Part shown: one piece after another, positions 9,392 through 17,159 of the stretch
How the letters are laid out: every line of letters begins with the position of its first letter
Position numbering within the stretch: position 1 is the first letter of the stretch
Assembly (NCBI RefSeq): GCF_000024065.1
Contig: NC_013174.1
Span: 2,294,001 to 2,358,000, forward strand
Direction of reading: 5' to 3'
DNA length: 64,000 nt
From: Jonesia denitrificans DSM 20603
Lineage (GTDB): Bacteria; Actinomycetota; Actinomycetes; Actinomycetales; Cellulomonadaceae
Made by a program: the position numbers and the translations under genes
The notes under the pieces: generated by a model
What the model was told of the DNA's origin: nothing
The model's input: only the letters and a program-made list of their open reading frames with translations
Databases searched by the model: none

Positions 9392-10867
9392 TCAGGGGCG
9401 TCCAGCGTAGGGGAATAGTTGGGTGTCGTAGCGCACGGACGTGATTTTGACCGGGATACCAGGGCGGGCCGCTTCAATCATTTGTCCCCCTCCGACATAC
9501 ATGGCAACGTGGTAGATCGTTGAGGGGTTAGAGGTATTGGACCCCCAGAACAGCAGGTCACCGGGACGCATGTTGGACATGGAGATTTTTTTGACGCGTT
9601 GGTATTGCGACCGTGATGTGCGGGTGATGCTCACTCCAGCTTCGGCCCAGGCGGTTGAGGTGAGTCCGGAGCAGTCAAAGTAGGTGGGGCCGGATCCGCC
9701 GAGTTTGTAGGGCTTCCCGATGCGCTTTTTTGCTGCCGCAACGGCAGCACGCCCCTGTGCCGCGCTTCCCACTGAGGTGCCTTTGCCCAGGTCTGAGCTG
9801 GGTGGTGCAGGTTCTGGGGCTTTGGTGGGTTCAGGATCTGGGTTGCGCGTGGGGGTGGGGTCCGGTGTGGGCGTCCGGGTTGGGGTGGGGTCAGGTGTAG
9901 GCGTACGGGTGGGCTGAGGGTCTGGGTCCTGCGTCCGGGTGGGGGCCGGGTCAGGTGTGGGTGTCCGAGTGGGTTGAGGGTCTGGGTCCTGCGTCCGTGT
10001 TGGGGTCGGATCTGGGGTGTTGGGGGCATCGTTGTCCCCTGGGCGCGGCACTTCACCCACGGTGACACCGTCACGGTCTTGTTCTTCGCGTTCGATGCGA
10101 TCTCGGGCTTCTTGCGCTTCGCGTTCCGCTCGTTCTTGTGCGAGTCGTTCTTGGCGTGCCTGCTCTTGTGCGATGGAGGTTTGGCGTGCTTCTGCGAGTT
10201 GGGCAAGAAGGTCTTCGCGCTGGGTTTGAGCTTGCGCGGCTTGGGCTTCTGCCTGGGTTTGCAGGACCTGTGAGTGTTGGAGCGCTTCGGATGCTGCATC
10301 CCGTTTGGCTCGTGCTTCTTGCGTTGCGTCATTGGCTGCGCGTTCCAGGACATCGGCGACGACTTGGTCGGCTTGGAACTGTTGAATGCGCTGGTCTGCT
10401 TTGTCAGTGACGGCCTCAAGCGCGTTGGCTTCGGTGATGGCTTGGTCAAGTCCGTTGGAGGTGAGGAGTGCGCTGAGGGTATCAAGTACGTAACTGGATC
10501 GTGATGATTCACGGGCCATGCGGGCGACAAAGATCCGTGATGCGTCGGCGCGTTCGCGCGCTTCGAGGGCCCGTTGGCGAGCACTGTCAGCGAACTGTTC
10601 TTGTTCGTGAAATTCTTGTTCCGCTACCAGGTAGTCTTCGCCTGCGGAGATGACGGCCGTGTACGCGTCGTCGACTTGTTGTTCGAGTTGTGCGATTTCT
10701 ACGTCAAGTGCTGCAACGTCGTGTGCTCGCGTTGTGATCGATTCTGACGGTGACGGGTCGTCAGTGGGGTCGGCGCCGGCTGGTGTGGCAACAGTGGCTG
10801 TCAGCGCGCACACGAGGGCTGCGGTGATGGCTCTACGCCGACGGTGTGGGGTGCCTGGTGACGTCAT
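9392..10867 (-). CDS. Secreted NlpC/P60 peptidoglycan endopeptidase with coiled coil
   Basis: This is a wall hydrolase of 491 residues. A signal peptide follows the basic start (residues 1-32, ending TPAGADP). Residues 45-265 are a long Ala/Glu/Gln-rich coiled coil. A Pro/Thr/Asp repeat linker (about 275-345, units like PTRTPTPDP) leads to a C-terminal NlpC/P60 domain. The catalytic cysteine is in YFDCSGLT and the histidine in IYHVAMYVG. The layout resembles RipA/PcsB-type enzymes that cut D-Glu to meso-DAP or equivalent stem bonds during cell separation. The linker DNA (about 9830-10030) is a tandem repeat that could vary in length. Confidence 0.88.
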   Translation of the reverse strand: MTSPGTPHRRRRAITAALVCALTATVATPAGADPTDDPSPSESITTRAHDVAALDVEIAQLEQQVDDAYTAVISAGEDYLVAEQEFHEQEQFADSARQRALEARERADASRIFVARMARESSRSSYVLDTLSALLTSNGLDQAITEANALEAVTDKADQRIQQFQADQVVADVLERAANDATQEARAKRDAASEALQHSQVLQTQAEAQAAQAQTQREDLLAQLAEARQTSIAQEQARQERLAQERAEREAQEARDRIEREEQDRDGVTVGEVPRPGDNDAPNTPDPTPTRTQDPDPQPTRTPTPDPAPTRTQDPDPQPTRTPTPDPTPTRTPTPDPTPTRNPDPEPTKAPEPAPPSSDLGKGTSVGSAAQGRAAVAAAKKRIGKPYKLGGSGPTYFDCSGLTSTAWAEAGVSITRTSRSQYQRVKKISMSNMRPGDLLFWGSNTSNPSTIYHVAMYVGGGQMIEAARPGIPVKITSVRYDTQLFPYAGRP

Positions 10868-11300
10868 GGTCTGCTTCCTGCGGGCTGATGCGGTAGGTCC
10901 AGACTACCTGCGAGATGGGGAGTTCTCACGGACCTTGCACTCCCCATGGTGAGGCGTTGTCTTCAGCGGATCGACACGATCGCCCACGGAACAAAGAAAA
11001 ACCACGGAAATACCGCATCGTGAAACAAGATGTTTCACATGGTGTCCGCGGAGTGAGAAAACCACCCGCCTGATCTTCTCAGCACGCACAACCCATGCCA
11101 TCGTTAAACCATGATCAGGCGAATGTGTTGTCCCACCGACCACTGCTGAGCACCCACGTGCCCACGTTCGCCTCGTAGTCCCCGCCGCCGCACACCCGCG
11201 TACCGGCGCAGCGGTCCTTACCGCCCGGGGCGAGCACGCACCGACGCACAGCACCCCACACTCGCTGCCCGTACCCGCCCGCACTCCCCCGGAGAACCCC
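10868..11300. other. 433-base region between nlpC/p60 and metY with two inverted repeats
   Basis: No gene is supported here. A perfect 8-bp inverted repeat with a 3-base spacer (GTGAAACA, AGA, TGTTTCAC) lies at 11020-11038 and looks like an operator. A second, 9-bp repeat (CGCCTGATC at 11067, GATCAGGCG at 11113) has a 37-base spacer. The last 90 bases before metY are C-rich and unstructured to my eye. I looked for SAM-type riboswitch cores before this methionine gene and found none. A CGGAGA ribosome site precedes the metY ATG. Confidence 0.5.
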
Positions 11301-12623
11301 ATGTCATCAGCACAATGGTCTTTTGAAACCCGCCAAATCCACGTCGGCCAAACCCCCGATGAGCAAACCGGTGCCCGCGCCCTGCCCATCTACCAAACCA
11401 CATCATTCGTGTTCCCCACCGCAGAGGTCGCCGCCGACCGATTCGCCCTCAAAGACCTTGGACCGATCTACACTCGGATCGGTAACCCCACCCAAAGCGC
11501 CGTCGAAGACCGCATCGCCTCACTTGAAGGAGGTGTCGGTGCCCTCCTCCTTTCCTCAGGGCAAGCAGCAACCACCTTCGCAATCCTCAACATCGCAGAA
11601 GCCGGCGACCACATTGTCGCCTCCCCCTCCCTTTACGGTGGCACCTACAACCTCCTCGCCCACACCCTGCGCAAACTCGGCGTCGAGGTGACTTTCGTGT
11701 CCGACCCCCATGACACCAACCAGTGGCAGGCTGCGGTCAAGGACAACACGAAACTCTTCTTCGCCGAAACAATCCCCAACCCTCAAGCTGACATCCTCGA
11801 CATTGAAGCCGTGGCCACTGCTGCCCATGACAGCGGGCTTCCCCTCATCGTGGATAACACGGTCGCCACCCCCTACCTCATCCGTCCTATCGAATGGGGC
11901 GCCGACATTGTTATCCACTCAGCCACCAAATACCTCGGTGGGCACGGTGCAGCAATCGGCGGGGTCATCGTCGACTCCGGGAACTTCGACTTCGCCCAAC
12001 ACCCCGAACGTTTCCCCAACTACAACCAACCCGACCCCAGCTACAACGGCTTGGTCTATGCACGCGATCTCGGCGTGGGCGGAATTCTTGGGGCTAACCT
12101 CGCATTCATCCTCAAAGCCCGCGTCCAACTCCTGCGCGACCTCGGCGCAGCAATCTCGCCCTTCAACGCGTTCCTCATCGCACAAGGTCTAGAAACCCTG
12201 TCCCTGCGCGTGGAACGCCACGTCGACAACGCCACCAAAGTCGCCCAATGGCTGGAACAGCGACACGACGTGGGCGCCATCCACTACGCAGGCCTGGAAT
12301 CCTCCCCATGGCATGCCCGCGCACAAAAGTACGCTCCCCGAGGTGCCGGCGCTATCATCGCGTTCGACCTCACTGGTGGAACCGAAGCAGGACAAGCCTT
12401 CGTGTCAGCACTTGAACTGCACTCCAACGTGGCCAACATTGGCGATGTGCGGTCATTGGTCATCCACCCTGCGTCGACCACCCACTCCCAACTCACCACA
12501 GACGAACTCGCCAAGTCAGGAATCACACCAGGCATGGTCCGGCTGTCCGTGGGTATCGAACACATTGATGACATTCTCGCCGACCTCGAACGAGGCTTCG
12601 AGGCAGTGAAAAACCTGAGCTAA
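11301..12623 (+). CDS. metY: O-acetylhomoserine sulfhydrylase (Cys/Met PLP enzyme)
   Basis: The 440-residue protein belongs to the Cys/Met metabolism PLP family. The Schiff-base lysine is in VIHSATKYLGGHG near residue 210, preceded by LIVDNTVATPYL and followed by the long HPA(S)TTHSQLT segment typical of MetY. It should make homocysteine from O-acetylhomoserine and sulfide. The next gene, metX, supplies its substrate, so the two form a direct-sulfhydrylation methionine module. A cystathionine gamma-synthase role is less likely given the length and neighbour. Confidence 0.93.
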   Translation: MSSAQWSFETRQIHVGQTPDEQTGARALPIYQTTSFVFPTAEVAADRFALKDLGPIYTRIGNPTQSAVEDRIASLEGGVGALLLSSGQAATTFAILNIAEAGDHIVASPSLYGGTYNLLAHTLRKLGVEVTFVSDPHDTNQWQAAVKDNTKLFFAETIPNPQADILDIEAVATAAHDSGLPLIVDNTVATPYLIRPIEWGADIVIHSATKYLGGHGAAIGGVIVDSGNFDFAQHPERFPNYNQPDPSYNGLVYARDLGVGGILGANLAFILKARVQLLRDLGAAISPFNAFLIAQGLETLSLRVERHVDNATKVAQWLEQRHDVGAIHYAGLESSPWHARAQKYAPRGAGAIIAFDLTGGTEAGQAFVSALELHSNVANIGDVRSLVIHPASTTHSQLTTDELAKSGITPGMVRLSVGIEHIDDILADLERGFEAVKNLS

Positions 12624-12639
12624 GCCCCCACTGCCACAG

Positions 12640-12677
12640 GTGCGCGCTGTGTCTCACATGCAAGGCACAGCGCGCAC
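12640..12677 (+). terminator. Intercistronic hairpin between metY and metX
   Basis: A perfect 12-bp GC-rich stem (12640-12651 with 12666-12677) has a 14-base loop and no U-run. It could be a partial terminator or an RNA-stabilising element that sets different levels of metY and metX. Confidence 0.55.
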
Positions 12678-12709
12678 ACCCCACCAACATCAGGCAAGAT
12701 CAAAACACC

Positions 12710-14017
12710 ATGACGCACACGCCCCACTCCCCGACCTCGTCGTGGACGCGACTGGACACCCCAGTGCGCCCACCGTCGCGGCGCGCCAAAGACGTTGTGG
12801 CATCAGCTGCATGGCGCAGCGACGACGACCCCGGTCAACGCACTCTCGTGGAGATCGGCGACCTCACCCTCGAAACCGGGCACGTCCTTCCCACTGTCAC
12901 CATGGCCTACCAAACCTGGGGCACCCTCAACGAACGTGGCGACAACGCGATCCTTGTCCTGCACGCCCTCACCGGCGACACCCACGTCACCCGGAACCTT
13001 TCCCCTCGTGACCCTGCATCTACCCGTGCCACCCCCACCAGAGGGACAACGCGCACCGCAGCACCCTCTGCGACCCCGCTCGACCCGGCAGCACCAGGCT
13101 GGTGGGAAGCAATGGTCGGCCCAGGCGCCCCCATCGACACCACAAAGTACTTTGTTGTTGCCCCCAACGTGCTTGGCGGCTGCCAAGGAACCACCGGCCC
13201 TTCCTCACCTGCACCAGATGGCCGCCCCTACGGGTCCCAATTCCCTGTCATTACCATCCGTGACCAAGTCGCCGCCGAGATAGCCCTCACCCACCACCTA
13301 GGGATCACCCAATGGCGGTTCGTCGTTGGTGGATCCATGGGTGGACTACGCGCCTTGGAATGGGCCATCATGGGCCCCGAATCGAACATCACGGTCCACT
13401 CCACCGGTATTGTCGCCGCATCGGCACAAACCACAGGAGACCAAATCGCCTGGGCACACCCACAAATCGCAGCCATTGAAGCCGACCCCAACTTCCATGA
13501 TGGTGACTACTACGACCAACCCGATGGGCACGGCCCCCACCGTGGGCTTGGCATAGCCCGGCAGATCGCCCACACCACGTATCGCAGCGCCAAAGAACTC
13601 GACAAACGCTTTGGCCGTATCCCCCAACACGCCGAAGACCCCATGTTCGGTGGCCGATTCGCCATTCAGTCCTACCTTGACCACCACGCTGACAAACTCG
13701 CGCGACGGTTCGACGCAAACTCCTACATTGTGCTCACCCAAGCAATGCTCACCCATGACCTGGGTCGCGACCGCGGTGGAGTGGCCACCGCACTGCGGTC
13801 CATCACCAGCCCCATGCTCGTTGTCGCAGTCGACTCCGACCGGCTATTCCTTCCCCGGGAATCCCAACGAATCTGCGCGCACGTCCCCGGTGCTGAACCG
13901 CTAGAAACCGTGTACTCCGACTACGGACACGACGGGTTCCTCATCGAATTTGACCAGCTCGCCCCCATGATCACCCGCTTTTTGCGCACCAGACCCACCC
14001 CACGTCCAACCCCATAA
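12710..14017 (+). CDS. metX: Homoserine O-acetyltransferase
   Basis: This alpha/beta-hydrolase-fold enzyme transfers acetyl from acetyl-CoA to homoserine. The nucleophile serine is in VVGGSMGGLRALEW near residue 209. The aspartate is in VAVDSDRLFLPRES and the histidine in YGHDGFLIEF, giving a full triad. GGCQGTTGPSSPAPDG is the family oxyanion block. The first 40 residues are variable and the frame may start slightly later. It follows metY by 86 bases with a hairpin between them. Confidence 0.93.
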   Translation: MTHTPHSPTSSWTRLDTPVRPPSRRAKDVVASAAWRSDDDPGQRTLVEIGDLTLETGHVLPTVTMAYQTWGTLNERGDNAILVLHALTGDTHVTRNLSPRDPASTRATPTRGTTRTAAPSATPLDPAAPGWWEAMVGPGAPIDTTKYFVVAPNVLGGCQGTTGPSSPAPDGRPYGSQFPVITIRDQVAAEIALTHHLGITQWRFVVGGSMGGLRALEWAIMGPESNITVHSTGIVAASAQTTGDQIAWAHPQIAAIEADPNFHDGDYYDQPDGHGPHRGLGIARQIAHTTYRSAKELDKRFGRIPQHAEDPMFGGRFAIQSYLDHHADKLARRFDANSYIVLTQAMLTHDLGRDRGGVATALRSITSPMLVVAVDSDRLFLPRESQRICAHVPGAEPLETVYSDYGHDGFLIEFDQLAPMITRFLRTRPTPRPTP

Positions 14018-14049
14018 CCGCCCCTTTCATGTTCGCCGTGGAGGACACC

Positions 14050-14781
14050 ATGACACACGACATAGCCGCGCTCACCGCACACCTGACCACCGCAACCAGT
14101 CGTGTCCTGACGTGGCTCACCCCATTAGGTGACTCCCTCCTCCACCACGCACACAAACCCTCCTCACTGCCCACGTGGACCAACCGGGAACTCGTCACGC
14201 ACATCGGCAAATCCATGGACGCTGTTATTCTCGCCGAGGTTGCCCCACCCGGAATCGCACCCCTGACTCTCGCCGAATATTTGGGGACCTACCCAGAACG
14301 CGCGCAACAGATCGCACAGTCGGCGCGACTGCAAGCCCACGAACTCGACGGTTCTCTCCTGGCCTACCTTCGTACTCAGTTCACCTCTGCGCTGGCAGCT
14401 CTTGAGGCGTTTCCGCAGGACAGTCACACCGTTGTCGCGGCCCGACGTGGCCCAATCACCCTGCGTGACCTCATCGTTTCCCGGCTCATTGAAGTCGTCG
14501 TGCACGCACGTGACCTGGAAAAGTCCTTCCACGGCATTGTTGACATGACCGCAGGGAACACTCCCGTTGACCCAGCGGCACAACGGCTTGTCGCGGTAGA
14601 GCTCCTCGCCATCATTGTGACCCGTGGAGGCTTCTCCCTGGAGGTCACGGATCCTGGACTGTGGATCGACCTTGCCACGGGTCGGCGAGACTACAACACT
14701 GCGGACCTCGCAGCGGCGTTACGTCCCGCGCACACAGCTGGCGGGATCCCTGACCTTGGTCGCATGTTGCCCGTGTTGTAA
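14050..14781 (+). CDS. Maleylpyruvate isomerase / mycothiol-dependent DinB-fold family protein
   Basis: The 243-residue protein has the N-terminal helical bundle of the mycothiol-dependent maleylpyruvate isomerase family: an early WTNRELVTHIG segment and a later EVVVHARDLEKS that supplies metal-binding histidine. The C-terminal 60 residues resemble the small alpha/beta domain found in these proteins. The substrate cannot be predicted; many members use mycothiol. The ATG at 14050 has GGAGG 8 bases upstream and is preferred over the frame start at 14029. It follows metX closely and may be co-transcribed. Confidence 0.7.
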   Translation: MTHDIAALTAHLTTATSRVLTWLTPLGDSLLHHAHKPSSLPTWTNRELVTHIGKSMDAVILAEVAPPGIAPLTLAEYLGTYPERAQQIAQSARLQAHELDGSLLAYLRTQFTSALAALEAFPQDSHTVVAARRGPITLRDLIVSRLIEVVVHARDLEKSFHGIVDMTAGNTPVDPAAQRLVAVELLAIIVTRGGFSLEVTDPGLWIDLATGRRDYNTADLAAALRPAHTAGGIPDLGRMLPVL

Positions 14782-14868
14782 CTGGTTCATGCGCTTTCCC
14801 ACCTCGTTGCCGGCGCTGAACCGGCGATGCAGGTGACGAAGTGGCCCCAGTACGCATAGATTGGACCC

Positions 14869-15846
14869 ATGCGTGCAGCCCAGGTCACATCGTTTCACCC
14901 ATCTGACCCCGTTCGCGGTCTTGAAGTCCGTGACGTCGAGCCTCCCACCGCGCCCAAGCACTGGAGCGTTGTCAACATCCACGCGGCATCTCTCAACCAC
15001 CATGATGTGTGGTCGCTGAAAGGGGTGGGGCTTGGTGACGAGCAACTTCCCATGACGTTGGGAACTGACGCAGCTGGCGTTGATGATCAAGGTCGTCGAG
15101 TCCTCGTCCATGCGGTCATTGGCGCTGACGGACATGGGGTTGGGCCAACTGAGCGCCGGTCCATTTTATCGGAACGTTACCCAGGAACCCTCGCTGAGCA
15201 GGTTGCAGTCCCCACCGCGAACCTTGTTCCGATCCCTGACGGCATGCCGATGGATGTGGCTGCCTGTTTACCCACGGCGTGGCTCACCGCGTACGCACTG
15301 TTGTTCCGGGGCGCGGTTTTAGTTCCTGGACAGAGTGTTCTGATCCAAGGTGCTGGCGGTGGCGTGTCTTCTGCGGCTATCGCACTGGCAGTCGCGTGTG
15401 GACTTGATGTCCATGTGACCTCTCGTGATGCGAGGAAGCGTGCCCGCGCTCAGGCGATGGGGGCGAGCGTCTGGGAGCCGGGTGCTCGGCTCCCCTACCG
15501 TGTTGATGCGGTCATTGAAACGGTGGGTAAGGCCACCTGGGCGCATTCGGTGCGGTCAGTGAAACCCGGTGGGGTGATTGCGATTGCGGGGGCGACCACC
15601 GGTGACCCTGATGTTGCGGAATTGACTCGCGTGTTTTTCCAGGAGATCCGTATTCAGGGGGTCACCATGGGATCCCGGCAGGACTTGGCTGCACTCGTCG
15701 ATGTGGTGCACCGATCCCAGATCCCGGTTCCGATTGATTCGCACTTCTCGCTTGCTCATACTGCCGATGCGGTGAGCAGGTTTGTGCGTGGGGAGCACTT
15801 TGGCAAGATTGTTCTCGATGTGGCGGGTTCGAGTGGGACCCACTGA
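14869..15846 (+). CDS. Zinc-type alcohol dehydrogenase / quinone oxidoreductase family protein
   Basis: This 325-residue member of the medium-chain dehydrogenase family has the GroES-like N-terminal half (HAASLNHHDVWSLKG, LGTDAAGVD) and a Rossmann half with the NAD(P)-binding VLIQGAGGGVSSAAIALA near residue 163. The structural-zinc cysteine cluster of classical ADHs is absent, so a quinone-reductase-type enzyme is likelier. The substrate is unknown. The next gene starts within its last codons, suggesting a shared transcript. Confidence 0.82.
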   Translation: MRAAQVTSFHPSDPVRGLEVRDVEPPTAPKHWSVVNIHAASLNHHDVWSLKGVGLGDEQLPMTLGTDAAGVDDQGRRVLVHAVIGADGHGVGPTERRSILSERYPGTLAEQVAVPTANLVPIPDGMPMDVAACLPTAWLTAYALLFRGAVLVPGQSVLIQGAGGGVSSAAIALAVACGLDVHVTSRDARKRARAQAMGASVWEPGARLPYRVDAVIETVGKATWAHSVRSVKPGGVIAIAGATTGDPDVAELTRVFFQEIRIQGVTMGSRQDLAALVDVVHRSQIPVPIDSHFSLAHTADAVSRFVRGEHFGKIVLDVAGSSGTH

Positions 15847-16810
15847 CGGGTGGGCTCCGGACGTTCTTGGTCAGGGGTTTTCTCAGCTCACGATGACTCT
15901 GCCCTCAGATGATGAGGGTGATGTTGTTGCGACCTTGGTGGCCTACCGGCCTGATGGCTGGGAACGACGGGCCCGTGCTGTGGTCTACCTACACGGGTGG
16001 AGCGACTATTTTTTCCACACGGAGACCGCACAGTTTTGGCACGATCAGGGTGCCGCATTTTATGCTGTTGATCTGCGCAAATATGGGCGGAGTTTACGGG
16101 AGTGGCAAACCCCGGGCTATACAGATTCGTTGGCTGCGTATGCGGCTGATATTCAAGCGGCTCTCGATGTGGTTCATGCTGAACATGGTGCGCACACCTC
16201 GGTCATGATCATGGCTCATTCCACGGGCGGGTTAGTGGCGAGTTTGTGGGCCCACTACAATCCGGGAAAGATCAGCGGGTTGATTCTCAATTCGCCATGG
16301 TTGGAACTTCAGGGGTCTTCGGTGGTGCGCACGCTGTCCACTCCGGCCCTTCAGCAGTTGGCACGATTCCAGCCCAAAGCACCGTTGCCGAACCTTGATC
16401 CAGGGTTTTACGCCCGTGTGATCAACAAAGAGCTTGGTGGGGAGTGGGAACCAGACGCATCGTGGCGCCCGGTCCCTTCATTCCCGGTGCGAGCAGGATG
16501 GCTCAGTGCAGTGATTGCCGGTCATGCCCGTGTTGCCCGCAGACTTGATGTCACGGTTCCTGTCCTCATGCTCATTTCCACCAGGTCCACGATCCTGCCA
16601 CGGTGGAGTGAAGAGATGCGCTCCAGCGACAGTGTTCTGGACGTGGATGTTCTCGCTCGCCGCGCCCCCTACTTGGGTAACAATGTCACTATTAACCGCA
16701 TTGAGGGCGGCATTCATGACCTAGCCCTGTCCCGCCGCGATGTGCGCACCCACTACTACGACTGTATCCGGCAGTGGACCATCGGGTATGGCTGGTTCGG
16801 GGCTCTTTAA
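15818..16810 (+). CDS. Alpha/beta hydrolase (serine aminopeptidase S33 / lysophospholipase-like)
   Basis: The protein has about 330 residues. It shows the oxyanion turn YLHGWSDYFF, the nucleophile elbow MAHSTGGLVASLW, and a C-terminal GGIHDLALS that supplies the histidine. This matches lysophospholipase/monoglyceride-lipase-like proteins of the S33 clan. I see no signal peptide, so it is probably cytosolic. The start is uncertain: an ATG at 15818 or GTG at 15833 both overlap the previous gene. Its stop overlaps the converging thiamine-binding gene by 4 bases. Confidence 0.8.
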   Translation: MWRVRVGPTDGWAPDVLGQGFSQLTMTLPSDDEGDVVATLVAYRPDGWERRARAVVYLHGWSDYFFHTETAQFWHDQGAAFYAVDLRKYGRSLREWQTPGYTDSLAAYAADIQAALDVVHAEHGAHTSVMIMAHSTGGLVASLWAHYNPGKISGLILNSPWLELQGSSVVRTLSTPALQQLARFQPKAPLPNLDPGFYARVINKELGGEWEPDASWRPVPSFPVRAGWLSAVIAGHARVARRLDVTVPVLMLISTRSTILPRWSEEMRSSDSVLDVDVLARRAPYLGNNVTINRIEGGIHDLALSRRDVRTHYYDCIRQWTIGYGWFGAL

Positions 16811-17106
16811 GACGCATCCAGTGCGCGGTGCACCCGCTCCACTTTGCCTTCCAATTCACCGCTGTGACCGGGGCGAATGTCCGCTTTGATGACAAGTGAG
16901 ACGCGACCGTGGTCGACACCGATGGCGTCCGTGGCTCGCTTGATGACGTCCATGCATTCGTCCCACTCGCCCTCGATGGTCGTGAACATGGCGTCTGTGC
17001 GGTGGGGTAGCCCAGAGTCACGCACGACTTTAATGGCTCGTGCCACTGGTTCAGTCACGGATTCTCCAGCTCCCAGTGGCGCAACGGAGAAAGCAAACAG
17101 TGCCAT
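16807..17106 (-). CDS. MTH1187-family thiamine-binding-like protein
   Basis: This is a 99-residue ferredoxin-like-fold protein of the MTH1187/YkoF-type family. The opening FSVAPLGAGESVTEPVARAIKVV and central MFTTIEGEWDECMDVIKRA are characteristic. Members bind thiamine or related small ligands, with no enzyme activity established. It lies 53 bases downstream of the FAD/Fe-S oxidase start side's operon end and runs in the same direction, so it begins its own short unit or follows a promoter I could not define. Confidence 0.75.
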   Translation of the reverse strand: MALFAFSVAPLGAGESVTEPVARAIKVVRDSGLPHRTDAMFTTIEGEWDECMDVIKRATDAIGVDHGRVSLVIKADIRPGHSGELEGKVERVHRALDAS

Positions 17107-17159
17107 GGTGTTCCCTTTTCTGTGGTGTAACGATGTGATGCTGTCCTGCCGGTGACCAT

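Noticed and set aside
9830-10030. Tandem repeat in the NlpC/P60 gene as a mobile or CRISPR repeat
   Set aside because: It is in frame and encodes the Pro/Thr/Asp linker.
11031-11044. 14-base match TGTTTCACATGGTG shared with 28447-28460
   Set aside because: In 64 kb several 14-base matches are expected by chance, and only one of the two sites is part of an inverted repeat.
11100-11300. Possible SAM riboswitch before metY
   Set aside because: No SAM-I, SAM-II or SAM-IV core pairing could be found by eye.
10904-11389. Minus-strand frame of 161 codons before metY
   Set aside because: Overlaps the metY start and has no domain, ribosome site or coding character; more likely regulatory DNA.
12803-13186. 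Minus-strand frames opposite metX
   Set aside because: Shadows of a complete metX with all catalytic residues.
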